Assembly (NCBI GenBank): GCA_019925095.2
Contig: CM034389.1
Span: forward strand, 2,812,001 to 2,876,000
Origin: Dendrolimus kikuchii
Lineage: Eukaryota; Arthropoda; Insecta; Lepidoptera; Lasiocampidae
DNA length: 64,000 nt
Reading direction: 5' to 3'
Part shown: piece by piece, positions 10,581 through 21,351 of the stretch
Position numbering within the stretch: position 1 is the stretch's first letter
How the letters are laid out: every line of letters starts with the position of its first letter
Program-made: the position numbers and the translations under genes
The notes under the pieces: generated by a model
What the model was told of the DNA's origin: nothing
Seen by the model: the letters and a program-made list of their open reading frames with translations, nothing else
Database searches by the model: none

Positions 10581-11345
10581 GCCCCGGTAGACGTTGTCTT
10601 GCTTTGAAAAAAAATAAATCTAGAACCCGATTCCAGCGCCAGCTATCGGTTCCAATTATGAATCTAAACCATCCGGGAACCCACTCAAACACCCAAAAAC
10701 AAAATCACCAAAATCGCTCCAGGTGATTAGGAGGATTCTAGAACCCGATCTCAGCGCCACCTACCGGTTCCAACTGGATAAAAAGTATCCTATGTCCGTC
10801 TCCTGGTTCTAAGCTACCTCCCCACCAATTTTCAGCCAAATCGGTACTGCCGTTCTTGAGTTATAAATAGTGTAACTAACACGACTTACTTTTATATATA
10901 TAGATAGAGGCAAAAAATCTAGAAAAACTGAAATCGTCTTCAGCTATAGATGATTTGACAAATTAACTTGCCGAAATTGATTCATTTAAATTGTTTGTTT
11001 AACTTAGGTCCTAGGAGTATTAAGTATAAGTAACAACTTACAATCAATATATAATTATTTTAATTCAATTTGAGCATTTTTTGTTTCTTTTATAAAAAAA
11101 CTTTACCCTTCCTTTGGGCCCCCACCACGTTTTGATATAGGGCCCGTCTAAGGCAAGCTACGCCACTGGGTATTAGCCATCCGGAAAAATACCATACCAC
11201 CTGGCTGCTTGTTGTTCTGTCGCCTCTTACGACAGACCCCTCGGCCGCAGTAAATAGATAGACATATCGACAATACTATATTTGTGTCTCTTTATTCGAA
11301 ATTTCTTAATGGACAATACCTCATACTTCGAAAAAGGAACGAAGG

Positions 11346-11915
11346 TGTTGCGGACAGAGAGCACCCCCCTGACCCGCCCGCCGAAGCACATCTACTCTCC
11401 GCGCCCCGCATACCACCGACGCCCATAGCTGGCGCAATTAGCAACTAGGCGTCAGACGGAATGCGGGATATAGGAGGCAAAAATTGCCCACTGAAAACCC
11501 GAAAAACCTGAAACCCTGAATCCTGAACAACAATTAATTCAGCCATTCATATATTGTACTCAACGCTCTTGCATACTTTGTTCTACTCATTAGATGTGTA
11601 TTTGAAATTTAATAATAATCATACAGTCCATTATTACATCGAGTTTTAATTTCCAAAAACAAGAAGCAAGTTCAAAGAACAACAAGCAAGCGACACACCT
11701 TCCATGATCAAATTGATCGTGTACTAGCAGAAGGTGATGTCAGGAGCCTTAAGAACAGACGAGTGTGCATGACAAGAGTTATGAATGTCAAAGAAGCAAG
11801 TGAGGTGTGTAAGAATGGGCCTAAATGGCGCTCTGTTGTTCGTGCCTACCCCGCAAGGGAACTGGCGTGAAGTTATGTATGTATGTATGTATGTAAGAAG
11901 CAACTGCCACCAATA
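11346..11915 (+). mobile_element. solo LTR of the BEL/Pao family
   Basis: Begins TGTTGCGGAC and ends CCACCAATA, matching the LTRs of the element at 32144-38194, and is flanked by a perfect 5-bp duplication GAAGG (11341-11345, 11916-11920). No internal region remains, so the two LTRs of a former element recombined. A LINE-B fragment interrupts it. Its first 100 bp keep the reading frame for the C-terminal tail of the BEL polyprotein through to a stop. Confidence 0.88.
11670..11894 (+). mobile_element. LINE-B 3' fragment in solo LTR
   Basis: Flanked by AAGAAGCAA (11661-11669 and 11895-11903). It carries the HTFHDQIDRVLAEGDV to YPARELA tail, TGA and (ATGT)n. The first ~30 bases are non-LINE filler, as often seen at 5' junctions of truncated LINE insertions. 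Confidence 0.82.
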
Positions 11916-11920
11916 GAAGG

Positions 11921-12289
11921 TTTACTGTTTGTAAGAAATAAAAACTAATGAGGTGTCTTTGGGACACATGTTTGGAACGAAGTTCTCCTAAAATGTCTTA
12001 AAAATTCTCAAAACGTCTCAAAAAGTGTCATCGAAATTTTATCAAAAACCTATGTATAGAAAGAAATACATAAACAAACAAATAGTATCAAAAACAGCGT
12101 ATATTATTACACTAATTGATATTTTAGATTTTATTTCATTGCATTAAAGTTGAAATTGTATAATAGCTTACTATAGCAAAAAGTGTCGTGACAACTTTTC
12201 GTAAGAATTTTTTCCGTCTAGCCCCCTTTCACAACGCGCGATAAGGAACTTCGTTCCAAAAGTCACTGCTCAAAAATCGTGCCGGGGAC
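11921..12289. other. intergenic, no gene seen
   Basis: AT-rich sequence with no supportable gene or repeat family. Confidence 0.5.
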
Positions 12290-12582
12290 TATACGTTGGT
12301 CTGAAAAGTTTCCGACCTCAACATGAAGTTAGCAGCATTCGTAAATAAAAGCTAGTGAATTTCGTTGTTCATATGTTGACAGTTACTCGCCAAAAATTTC
12401 ATTTGGACCATTTTGGACGCGCAGTTGTTATGTAACAGTAGTTTCGAGTGTGTTGATGTGTGTTCTTATGAAAATGGATAAAATCGAGCATCGAGCTGTC
12501 ATCAAATATTTCTTTTTAAAGGCAATACGCCTACGCAAATCAAAGATGAGTTGGATTCTGTGTATGGGGACTCTACACCATC

Positions 12583-12898
12583 ATTTTTTTTTTATTGCAC
12601 GAGTTCAGCAGACAGGCAGACGGCCCACTTGATGGAAAGCGGTTACCATCGCCTATGGACATTTGCAACACCAAAGGTGCTACAAATGCGCTGCTGCTCT
12701 CTTAAAGGAGACTGGAACCTGGTCACTAATGCCGGAACACAACACAAGGTTGTTATAGCGGCATACTCTAGACCAGGGGTGGTTGCCATCCAGTCGAGCA
12801 AAAATACCCTACCACCTGGCTGTGGGTTGTTTAGTCGCCTCTTACGACAGGCCGCCAGGCCACAGGAACTTGTATTCTTTCTCCGTTCTTGCACGGAT
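12583..12898 (-). mobile_element. SINE-A copy in mariner
   Basis: Full-length element with poly-T on the left, inserted inside the transposase reading frame after the GDS codons. Confidence 0.75.
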
Positions 12899-12929
12899 AA
12901 AACACTACATAACGATCGCCTTTAAATAA

Positions 12930-13095
12930 AATTAGTTAATCATATTACACTGCCTAAATACGTTTTACACAAAACGTATTGACAGTTCTTTAAACATATT
13001 TAGCGGCAAATTTTGCGTTCTGCAAGACGCTAATTGTATTTAAGGGTGTTAAATACGTTTTGTGTTTCTTAAATAAATTTAAGCAACGTTATGCA
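12930..13095. repeat. repeat-R copy
   Basis: Shares GACAGTTCTTTAAACATATT, GCGTTCTGCAAGA and a GCAAGCGGCCC end with 19031-19200. It is non-coding and lies between the two halves of the mariner transposase, so it is either an insertion or part of a deletion junction. Confidence 0.55.
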
Positions 13096-13452
13096 AGCGG
13101 CCCTAAATCAGCATTTAGACATAAGAAAGCTGTCCGTGTGTTGGGTGCCGCGTTTGCTCACGTGCAAGACCGCTCCGTCTCGCACCTCAGCGGTTGCCAT
13201 GACGACGATCCATGAATTATGGTTTAAACTGCTTGAGCATCAAACTTACTCGCCAGATCTAGCCCCAAGCGACTTCTTTTGATTCCCTCATCTAAAAATT
13301 GCACTTGAAGGACAGATATTTTCATCAAATGAAGAGGCAATCACCTTCGTGAACAATTATTTTGCAGAAAAAAACGCCGAGTACTATTTGGACGGGTTAC
13401 AGAGATACAAGCATCGCTGGGAGAAGTATGTAGAATTACAAGGAGACTATGT

Positions 13453-13750
13453 TCAAATTCAAAAGTTTTTATTCAAAATAAGTTCCACTAGAGAACACTT
13501 TTTGAAGGTCATACATGTAAGTTAAAATTTAATTTTTACTTCCTATTCTATGTACACCGCTTCGCAACGTGTTAATGCTGTAAATGAGAAGAAGCGGCAA
13601 GAAACTCCCCAGCAACACGTCTAGCTAGATATTGTTTTTCTTTATATTTCATATTCTATTTATATCTCAAATCCTTTTTTTTATATAAGTTTTGTACAGA
13701 AGTATATTACAGAATTACTTTTTGAAGAATTAATGGAGTTGTAGCAAAAG
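13453..13750 (-). mobile_element. LINE-C 3' UTR fragment in mariner
   Basis: Reverse of the LINE-C tail at 57240-57484: CTTCTTCTC, CACGTTGCGAAGCGG and the 3' AAAACTTTTGAATTTG end. It follows the mariner codons for GDYV. No protein-coding part of the LINE is included. Confidence 0.7.
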
Positions 13751-13827
13751 AAAAAGAAATCTGAAAAAATGTCTTATTCTTATTATTGTATCTTTGTTAG
13801 GTCGGAAACTTTTCAGACGACCTAGTA

Positions 13828-14240
13828 CATCTTCCTTCAATCCACAACGTTCCGTAAGTGTTAATAGTAGCGCTTGACATTAATAAAAGTCTATTCAGTG
13901 AGGTAATAATCATTTTGTATACAACTCGGTACACCTGTAAACCGCAAGGCAACTCTTTCAACTAAACATGTTGAAAAGGAAAGCAATCTATCGAAACGCT
14001 ATTTAGGGCCGTAGCAGATTTTATGGTTCACCTCGGAAGTGAGACCTGATTTGCGGCAATTCCACCCTTTCTATGACCCGATTGAAGCCCTTCAAAGTCA
14101 GATATACCATTCAATCGTGCTTAATCGAGGTCAAAGTAATATTATATTATACACGAGCTATATTCGTCATTTTCTTCGCGTGGGATTTGGACTTTATATT
14201 CAACGGGGAAGCAGGGGAATGCCGTTCGCTCAAGGAAAAT
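13828..14240. other. intergenic, no gene seen
   Basis: Frames at 14039 and 14073 run into the LINE-B insertion and have no domain support. Confidence 0.5.
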
Positions 14241-14250
14241 ATTTTTTTTT

Positions 14251-14366
14251 ACATACATACATAACTTCACGCCAGTTCCCTTGCGGGGTAGGCACGAACA
14301 ACAGAGTGCCATTTAGGCTTATTCTTACACACCTCACTTGCCTCTTTGACATTCATAACTCTTGTC
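14251..14366 (-). mobile_element. LINE-B 3' fragment, 116 bp
   Basis: The (ACAT)n start, complement of the YPARELA tail, and flanking ATTTTTTTTT (14241-14250 and 14367-14376) show another very short 3' insertion. Confidence 0.7.
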
Positions 14367-14376
14367 ATTTTTTTTT

Positions 14377-16106
14377 ATTCTAAATAAATTGATATTATAA
14401 GTTGGACAAAATAATACAATTGTTTATATATTCAGTTACCACTATTTTGAGACGAAACGTATGAAATCCTTAATAATTGGTAATTAAGCAATAAAAATGA
14501 AAGGCGTTCTCGTGTGCCATTACCCGACTATGGATAATACCGCTCATATAAAAGTATATTGACATCAAAATCTGTGAATAATAAAATGAAAAATATACTA
14601 ATTTATTAATGAATTATTGCTAAATATAACAAATAATTAAGTAAATGAGTAGTAGTAACAATTTTAAAAAAACATTCAAATATTGAAGATTAGAGTTTAC
14701 CCCGTGGCTACGCTGCTTGTCAAACTCTAGACAGTAGCTTAATTTTACTTATACAAAAACTCTATTGGGTTTTTTACATATAATAATAACAAATAAACTA
14801 AATCCATATAGTCTAGACAACTGAGCAGCAACATACAGATGAGTCGAAGCCGACCTTGTGAGTAACACAATGAATGATATGTTATTTATGACAACGTAGG
14901 CAGCTAGTGAATTGAAAAAACATGTTTGACATTGATACAACGTTATTTATCAAGACAAAAAGTATCTTAAGTGTTAACTTGGGATATAAGTCACCTTTGT
15001 GCCGAGTTTTATTCGTATACGTTCAGTAGTTCCAAAAAAGAAGCGATCACAGCACCACCTTTTTACTACTTTTATTTATCTCGCAGAAAGGACGTTCTTT
15101 ATTGGGATTAAAATATCTTAAATTACACTCCGGGACATGAGCTAGCTCTGTTTCATTTAAATCCGTTCAGTAGTTTACATGTGATGCTCTAACAGATAGA
15201 TAGACAGACAGAAAAAAAGACAAACAGGCAAAAAATCTAAAAATTACATTTTTTAAACGCAATGTACAACCTCGAACCATTTATAGATTTATTATAGTAT
15301 AGATATCAGTAAAAATGTCCAGCCAACAATTTTGCTAGCGGGATTGAAAACAAACAGACGTACTTCTCTTTCTCTTGCTGCTAGCGGATTTGTAAAACTG
15401 TTTTCTCTTGCATCATACCCTCTATGCTTTAACCTGTGTCCCGTAATTCAACGCACTGAGTTTGCTAAGTTATACTTGTAAGCGCCATTACCCCTGTTTC
15501 CCCTACTAGCTTTTACCCGCGATTTCGATCGTATTGAAAAATGGTATGTATGTTTTGAAGTGGACATGGTCATTGATGTTTATTTCAAAATACCCAATAA
15601 TAATTACCTAAAACAAAACATAAAAATCACTATATTTTGCAAAAATGTTTTTTTATGATTTACTTAGGATCGACTGCAAGATCTAGAAAAAATGTTAACC
15701 TTTTAGTTACTCTTGAAGTCTGCATCTTTTTTTGTTTTTCACTTTTAAGTTATGTGTATGGTAACCATTTTGAAGCTTTACTGAATTCAAGAATGACCAA
15801 AATCGGTTCAGTAATAAAAAAAGTTATGGCAGAACATTTATAAAAAAATAATAATTAAACAACGAAATTTGAAATCAATATTATCAATGTCTTGCAGAAT
15901 TTTCTATAATACAACCCGACGTTAATTGTTGAATCTCTAATTAATTTTTGTTTTGTAAAATTGTTACTGGAGTGGTAGTTTAAATAGGAAACCCTGTTAT
16001 TGGACTCACTTCTTCTTGTAAACGATTTTATATAATAATAGCTGAGCCCACCTCGCCCACCCGACTTCATCTACGTGGAATTATTTTTTATAAGTCGTCC
16101 GCAGGT
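14377..16106. other. intergenic with decayed Helitron-like sequence
   Basis: No gene seen. The stretch about 15000-15303 carries the ATCCGTTCAGTAGTTTACA block and a minus-strand TC end (15302-15303 before T) resembling a truncated Helitron. CTAG at 15506-15509 followed by a CCCGCGATTTCG stretch may be another 3' end. Confidence 0.4.
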
Positions 16107-16334
16107 TTATCGATGACAACCCCTCCCTCCTCCCAATAATTGTCTTAATTTTAATTTAAAGCTTTTGATGTTGAGTTCCTTAATTTTCAGTGGTAATTTA
16201 TTGTAAATTTTAGTCGCTATACAGAATAGACTGTTTTGAAACAAAGTGGTTTTTGAAGGAAGTGAAAGCAGGTAGCTGTTATGTCGTTTACTGTTGCATT
16301 TAGTGTATAAATGTAGATTATTTTTAACAAACAA
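16107..16334 (-). pseudogene. LINE reverse transcriptase C-terminal remnant
   Basis: The 75-codon frame includes LPSKTTLFQNSLFCIATKIY followed by NKLPLKIKELNIKSFKLKL. The pattern SLFxxATKIYNKLPxxIK...SFKxKL is typical of the extreme C-terminus of CR1/Jockey-like LINE ORF2 proteins. All catalytic parts are missing. Confidence 0.6.
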
Positions 16335-17048
16335 AGCAACTTCATAAATGTATAATGATGGCTATATTTATTATTCGTTATGTAGGTACTTCGAATTCAA
16401 AATCTAAAAAAATGACGTCATCCCTCTTTAAACTCAGTGACAACACTGAAAGTACGCGATTCCCGCGTATCTTCGAGGACGCGTTTGTCAGGTTCAAGCA
16501 TTTATGCACTTTATTGTAATAATTTTATTTTCAAGTGCGTTAATAAAATCCTCTCCGCTGCGCTCCGTTCTGTCTGCGCTGACCCAGACGCCGCAGACGA
16601 AGCCAACGTGAAGCTCACGATGGCCACCGAACGCCGCTGATTGGCCGACGCGTGCCGCCGACATACCCCTAATGTATCTGGCGGCTCCCGTACCCCGTCA
16701 CCGGGGCGTAAATGGCCCCCGCGGATTTGGACCGGGGCAAAGAGTCTAGACTCGACGCCCCATACCGGCTCTGCCAACATAAGGTAGAGACGATGACCCT
16801 CAAACGCGCGGTTCCAGTCATAGGAAGCGGGAGGGGCGACCATCGGCAAACCTTCTCCGCACGACTTATGTATACATCACTATCTGCTAGTGAAATTCCC
16901 GTCAAAATCGGCCCAGCCGTTTCAGAGATTAGTCGACACACACAGACAGAGAAATTTTTTTAAATTGATTTTTTGATATAAGTACCGTATATATATTTAC
17001 ATATGCATTTAGTAAAACACTTTGATTTTGTCATTACAAACAGAAGCT
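16335..17048. other. GC-rich patch plus Helitron-like fragment
   Basis: Positions 16545-16860 are clearly GC-richer than their surroundings and open in several frames, but overlapping frames on both strands show no recognisable domain. From about 16880 the sequence resembles the GTCAAAATCGGCCCAGCCG block of the local Helitron group. Confidence 0.4.
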
Positions 17049-17195
17049 TGACTCATTGACTCTTCGGGTGATCAGAAGGCTGGTGCTTACTTCGGGCAAC
17101 GGATCAGTATGGCGATCCGGCGAGGAAACGTAGCCAGCCCTCTGGGCAGTTTACCCATAGAAGACGGTAATCTAGGCTCAGTATTCTACTTATAA
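17049..17195 (+). pseudogene. LINE ORF2 C-terminal remnant (QRGN type)
   Basis: One frame reads GDQKAGAYFGQRISMAIRRG followed by NVASPLGSLPIEDGNL and a stop. The same motif, more decayed, is at 22095-22215 and 31840-31945. I interpret it as the C-terminal end of a non-LTR element ORF; the clade is not assigned. Confidence 0.45.
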
Positions 17196-17798
17196 TCTTG
17201 ACGGAATGGGTAGAATACAATACAAATAAGTTAAGTTTTCTTTTATTGTATTAGATTACTTATAAGTTTTTTCATTGTACGAGCTTATAATTTATGTATG
17301 TAAATTAAAGGCAACAGACACTTCCACTTTATTTATCTATAAACTCGTCAGAGGCGTATAAGCTCAGGAAGACGTTTTGTTCACCAGAATTAAAGATGGC
17401 ATGGCATGATGTATGTGGGTACATTAATTAAATTAACATCTTTTGTGATCTTTACCAAGATAATGTTTTTATTGCTTAAATAACAATCATCTCTCTTGAT
17501 ATTAACACTGATTACGTTATAATTCACTTTGATTAAGGCATTAGATCGCGGTTCGTCGAATACTTGGTGCGCTGGCGACCATTCTCTAGAAGACGTTATA
17601 CAACATCCTTCTTACAGCCACCTCGTTTCCTTAGCCACGACACTCCGCGAGAGTGACATTGACATGTCACTCTTGACAGTATGACAGTGACGTTTCAGTG
17701 AACCTTCTACATATCTGTATAGATTTGCTTGTCTTTTTTAATATGACATTGGCGAAATCAATGCCAAAGGCGTTGGAGCCAGCAACAACAAAGATAGA
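17196..17798. other. intergenic, no gene seen
   Basis: AT-rich with a GC-richer stretch near 17540-17700; no feature supported. Confidence 0.5.
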
Positions 17799-17810
17799 AT
17801 AGAATAATAT

Positions 17811-18080
17811 ACATACATAACTTCACGCCAGTTCCCTTGCGGGGTAGGAACGAGCAACAGAGCGCCATTTAGGCTTATTCTTACCTCACTTGCTTCTTTG
17901 ACATTCATAACTCTTGTCATGCACGCTCGTCTGTTCTTAAGGCTCCTGACATCACCTTCTGCTAGTACACGATCAATTTGATCATGGAAGGTGTGTCGTG
18001 GCCTTCCACGACTTCTGCATCCATCCACTTTTGCATTGTATATCTGTTTAGTCATTCTTTCATCGTCCATTCTTTCTTCT
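17811..18080 (-). mobile_element. LINE-B 3' fragment with target duplication
   Basis: Perfect 12-bp duplication ATAGAATAATAT (17799-17810 and 18081-18092). It encodes DERMTKQIYNAKVDGCRSRG and the following tail on the minus strand. Confidence 0.85.
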
Positions 18081-18092
18081 ATAGAATAATAT

Positions 18093-19030
18093 AGATTTGT
18101 ATTTTGGCTGTTGGTTTTGTCAATAAAAAATAAACGAATTTCAAAACTCCACCTTTTGGAAGTCGGTTAAAAATAGGAAAAAATCACAAAGTTGCACATC
18201 TGTCGACGCGATGTCGCGTTCATCGCGTGGTTGCTTAATGTGCAGCTACCCTAGAAAACACTGAAATTGCATTGGAGGCGAGGCGACCCATTCACGCGTT
18301 GCTGACACGTGTTGACGCGTCAGTGACATAGCGCAATATATTAGGTTTCTCTTGTCATTGAACGATGAATATACCACAGTTCACTTGGGGTGGGGATACA
18401 CGTGCTTCTTGTTTTTATTACGCCTTCCTCCTCTTTCTTGAGTCATGAAAGAGGGTCTTTCTTTCTTTTCTTATTTATTTCTTATTTATTATACAACATA
18501 GGGAAATGGGTATTTTTTAAACAATAACTTAGGGCCGTATTCTTTTAATTATATCTACACACTTGTATTATCACATATTCGACGGAATACCTATCACGTC
18601 CGGCATAACGGTCGTCTTTAAATAACATTTAGGTAATCATAAAGACCAATAAATATTATACTAGAAAACTAATTTTCTCCACTATGAACTTTGGAATTAA
18701 ACTTTGAAATTTATTATAATTTACATTAATTCTGTATTCTTTTAATTATATCTACACACATACCCAATTGTATTATCACAGAATTGACGGAATAGAAATC
18801 AATGTACAAATTCATCTTAAGAATTAAAATAATTATATCTGTTTTTTTGTTGTCAAATAAATGAAAAAAAAAATACAAATTCATCTTAAGCATTAAAATA
18901 ATTATATCAGAAAATGTCGACCAAAGATATCTGAATATCGTATAGTATCGACGCTGTACCAAATGAACTAGCTTCAGGTGAAATACGAACACATCGGGCA
19001 GTTCTGTTGTTCAAAACAAAATGCGGATCA
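18093..19030. other. intergenic with short direct duplications
   Basis: TATTCTTTTAATTATATCTA occurs at about 18539 and 18732; ACAAATTCATCTTAAG-ATTAAAATAATTATATC occurs at about 18804 and 18873. A GC-richer patch lies at 18200-18340. No gene supported. Confidence 0.5.
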
Positions 19031-19200
19031 ATTTTTTTGTCCTTAAATGCATTTAGGGCAGTAATTAACTTTGACAGTTCTTTAAACATATTTAGCAACG
19101 CATATTGCGTTCTGCAAGAGGCTAATTGTATTTAAGACTACTAAATGCGTATAGTGTTTTTTAAATAAATTTAAACAACGTGATGCAAGCGGCCCTTAAT
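19031..19200. repeat. repeat-R copy
   Basis: Matches 12930-13095 (GACAGTTCTTTAAACATATT and GATGCAAGCGGCCC). Ends immediately before a solo LTR. Confidence 0.55.
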
Positions 19201-19204
19201 CTAT

Positions 19205-20087
19205 TGTTACAACCTAGGCCCCGACAAAGACAAATTCTACATACAGATCTGTAAAAGCACATTTTATTACCTGTCGGCACTTGAACTGATTGTATTCCTT
19301 TTATGATCGTCTTCTTTTGTTCACTTATTTATTGGCATACATTTATAGTTATCGTGTGAAAGCAGCCTATTTTCCTATTATACTCGCTTATTAGCATCAT
19401 TAACCAAGTATTGCGAATTACAATTACAAGCTAATTCTAGACAGGCACAGAAAAGAAAAAAAACACACATGGCACTAGATAGGACTATATATAAGTATAG
19501 ATATAAGGGCAACACTGCACATGCACTTCCTCACAACACCAGCATGTAACAGATACACTCTACATTAGTATAAGTTTAGTATTAAAATTAGAATAAATTA
19601 ATATAATAAGTTATTATTAAGGTACACCAAAACAGAAAAATTACTACATATAATGTCACATACACTAACAAAAATAGACAATAAGCGTGTACGGAGTCTC
19701 AAATTGGTCATAGAAATTAACTATTAAAAAAGGGTACGGAACTCGAGTCCGTAGAGATATATATAAAAATAAAAAAAAGCTAATTCTAGGAAACTGTGTC
19801 GACGTTTCCGGGCGGGCACATTTTGCATTTGTGAAGTATAAAACGACGGCCTGATTGAGAGAGGAGTCAGTTGAGCTACAACTACGATACGGGCGTGTCG
19901 TGTGTACATTCGGGAATCTAATAGCGACGGACTTTGCGCGTTTTATTGAATTACGGCCTTCTGCATTACGTTTGAATTTTTTGTGTTCGGTTATATTTGT
20001 ACATGTGTTTTACGTGTTTATATAGTTCTAATAAACTCTATAATAATTCTAATGGCATTTTAATTCGAGTCCCGCTAACTCGTAACA
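19205..20087 (+). mobile_element. solo LTR of family LTR-2, interrupted
   Basis: Starts TGTTACAACC and ends CTCGTAACA, and matches 62064-62571 along its length once the retroposon at 19441-19778 is removed. A TATAAAA box precedes TCAGTTG, and AATAAA lies near the end, as expected for U3-R-U5. Flanks CTAT/CTGT suggest a decayed 4-bp duplication. Confidence 0.75.
19441..19778 (+). mobile_element. retroposon-D copy with target duplication
   Basis: A 338-bp insert ending in AAAATAAAAAAAA and flanked by a perfect 11-bp duplication GCTAATTCTAG (19430-19440, 19779-19789). Poly-A and the duplication show LINE-machinery insertion. Related in reverse to 3868-4645. Confidence 0.8.
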
Positions 20088-20091
20088 CTGT

Positions 20092-20689
20092 TATAGTTAT
20101 CTTATACCTTATTCTAATACATTTTGATCTTGTCCTAGTAAGGATACAAATGCTTGTACTTTACCCACTTGTAATTATTTTCATGTTTTCTTAAGCCTGA
20201 GTTAAGTTTTCATCAGTTAAGTTTGTCCAAGTAGCCAATTACGAGTATATCCTTATCATGGTTGGGACAGATTTTTTGCTAAGAAATAAATTGTCGATTA
20301 AGTCCTTATCATAAAGCCTTATTCGCAAATTAACTACTTCACTAGTGCAATTGTAAATATCTATAAGCGGTCGTGTAAACGATCTTGTAATCATGCCGCT
20401 TCCGCCGATACACCCGCCACCACGCCATCACCGCGGTGTAAGTCGTGTATTTCTATTTATATGCAATAAATAGTCTACCCTCTAAAAGTGCAGCGGTGAC
20501 GCGGTCGCGACGTGGTGGTGAAACTGCGGCGACGCAGTGACTGCACAGTCGCACCTAGTTTACACAGTTAAAACGGCACGATGGCGACGTAGTGTACACG
20601 TGCGTTAAGTAACAAGCCTGTAGTTAAAACAAAGTAGAAAAGTCTAATAAATAATAATATGCAATGAGCGATATTTCGCTTGTTATAGA
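20092..20689. other. intergenic, GC-rich patch
   Basis: About 20395-20600 is GC-rich with repeated GCGGTGACGCG/GCGGCGACGC motifs and CACC-rich reverse complements, possibly a decayed DNA transposon. No gene. Confidence 0.4.
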
Positions 20690-20905
20690 AAAAGTATTAT
20701 AATAAAACTACATTTTAACGGTTTTAAACGCGTTATTTTATTACATTTTTATTATTCCGACGTTTTGGTCACTTTTCAGTAGCTGTGATCAAGGAAGACA
20801 AGAGTCAAGTGTCAATGATTAATGCAAAAAAATTGTTTAGACTACAACCAACTTATTCTTACTCATTTTAATTATTAAGTCTTAATTTTTGTTTTAGGTT
20901 ATTAT
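20690..20905. repeat. repeat-P copy
   Basis: Contains TTTTAACGGTTTTAAACGCG and TCACTTTTCAGTAGCTGTGA, both shared with the other repeat-P copies. Confidence 0.5.
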
Positions 20906-21351
20906 TGACTTTATTACTTAACTAATTCTGACGTTAATGAACGTCAAATCTAACGCGACATAACATTAGACCTTCCTCATTGGATGTGACCCAAAATGAA
21001 ATTGTTTAGATCAAACCCATCGTCGCGGTAGCAAACCAATCTTCAATGATGGGAGACCGTAAACAAATTTGTTAACGACTACCCGATTACATAGGTTGAA
21101 AGGTAAAATAGGGTAACATGAATTATGGCAAAAACTATAGACTTCGAAAAATATAATTTAAGTAAAGAACAAAAAATAAAAATAAATGCTTTTTTATGCT
21201 GTGACCACACCGGCGTTAATGTTACATATATAGGCCGCTTCACGCATAGTTGGTGTTATTTTTAACGCTCTAAAGAAGACGCATTCGGATACAGTCAATA
21301 CCTATATGAGACCCAGCCTTTATGACAATTGGTCAAATATTTTTACTCATT

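Larger units (their letters stand above)
9917..10904 (-). mobile_element. Helitron inside the hAT-like element
   Basis: Minus-strand ends TC (complement of 10903-10904) and CTAG (9917-9920) lie between A and T. The 5' end reads TCTATATATATAAAAG. The interior holds two 119-bp units of the same repeat found at 6125-6860. It is split by the MITE at 9931-10580, which removed the 3' hairpin from its usual position. Confidence 0.7.
9741..11168. mobile_element. hAT-like transposon, non-autonomous
   Basis: Termini CAGGGGCGTAGCT (left) and the inverse of CAGTGGCGTAGCT (right) match at 12 of 13 bases. Flanks GGCGTTAG (9733-9740) and GGTATTAG (11169-11176) are an 8-bp duplication with two changes; the uninterrupted SINE-A reads GGTGGTAG there. 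An 8-bp duplication and CAGnG ends fit hAT. No transposase remains; much of the interior is later insertions. Confidence 0.7.
9664..11250 (-). mobile_element. SINE-A partial copy split by hAT-like element
   Basis: Positions 9664-9740 match the middle of SINE-A and 11169-11250 resume exactly where they stop. The 1.43-kb gap is the hAT-like element at 9741-11168. The poly-A end is missing. Confidence 0.65.
12473..13452 (+). pseudogene. mariner transposase pseudogene
   Basis: The N-terminus reads MDKIEHRAVIKYFFLK, then shifts frame to GNTPTQIKDELDSVYGDS before being cut by SINE-A. The C-terminal part resumes near 13100 with the mariner WVPRLLT motif, jumps to a NAPSRTSAVAM segment (the DNAPxH motif region, H changed to R), then YSPDLAPSDFF containing the third catalytic Asp of the DD34D triad. 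A TGA follows SDFF, after which the frame continues FPHLK to GDYV. The section between WVPRLLT and NAPS is deleted. In a live enzyme this protein cuts the transposon ends and rejoins them at TA; this copy is dead. Confidence 0.85.
12292..13825 (+). mobile_element. mariner transposon, disrupted
   Basis: Inverted ends share TCTGAAAAGTTTCCGACCT and are flanked by TA (12290-12291 and 13826-13827), the target of the IS630-Tc1-mariner superfamily. Transposase remnants lie between 12473 and 13452. Three other segments interrupt it: SINE-A (12583-12898), repeat-R (about 12930-13095) and a LINE-C tail (13453-13750). It cannot move by itself. Confidence 0.85.

Noticed and set aside
16511..16963. Protein gene in the GC-rich patch
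   Set aside because: Overlapping frames on both strands are a consequence of GC content; no motif supports any of them.
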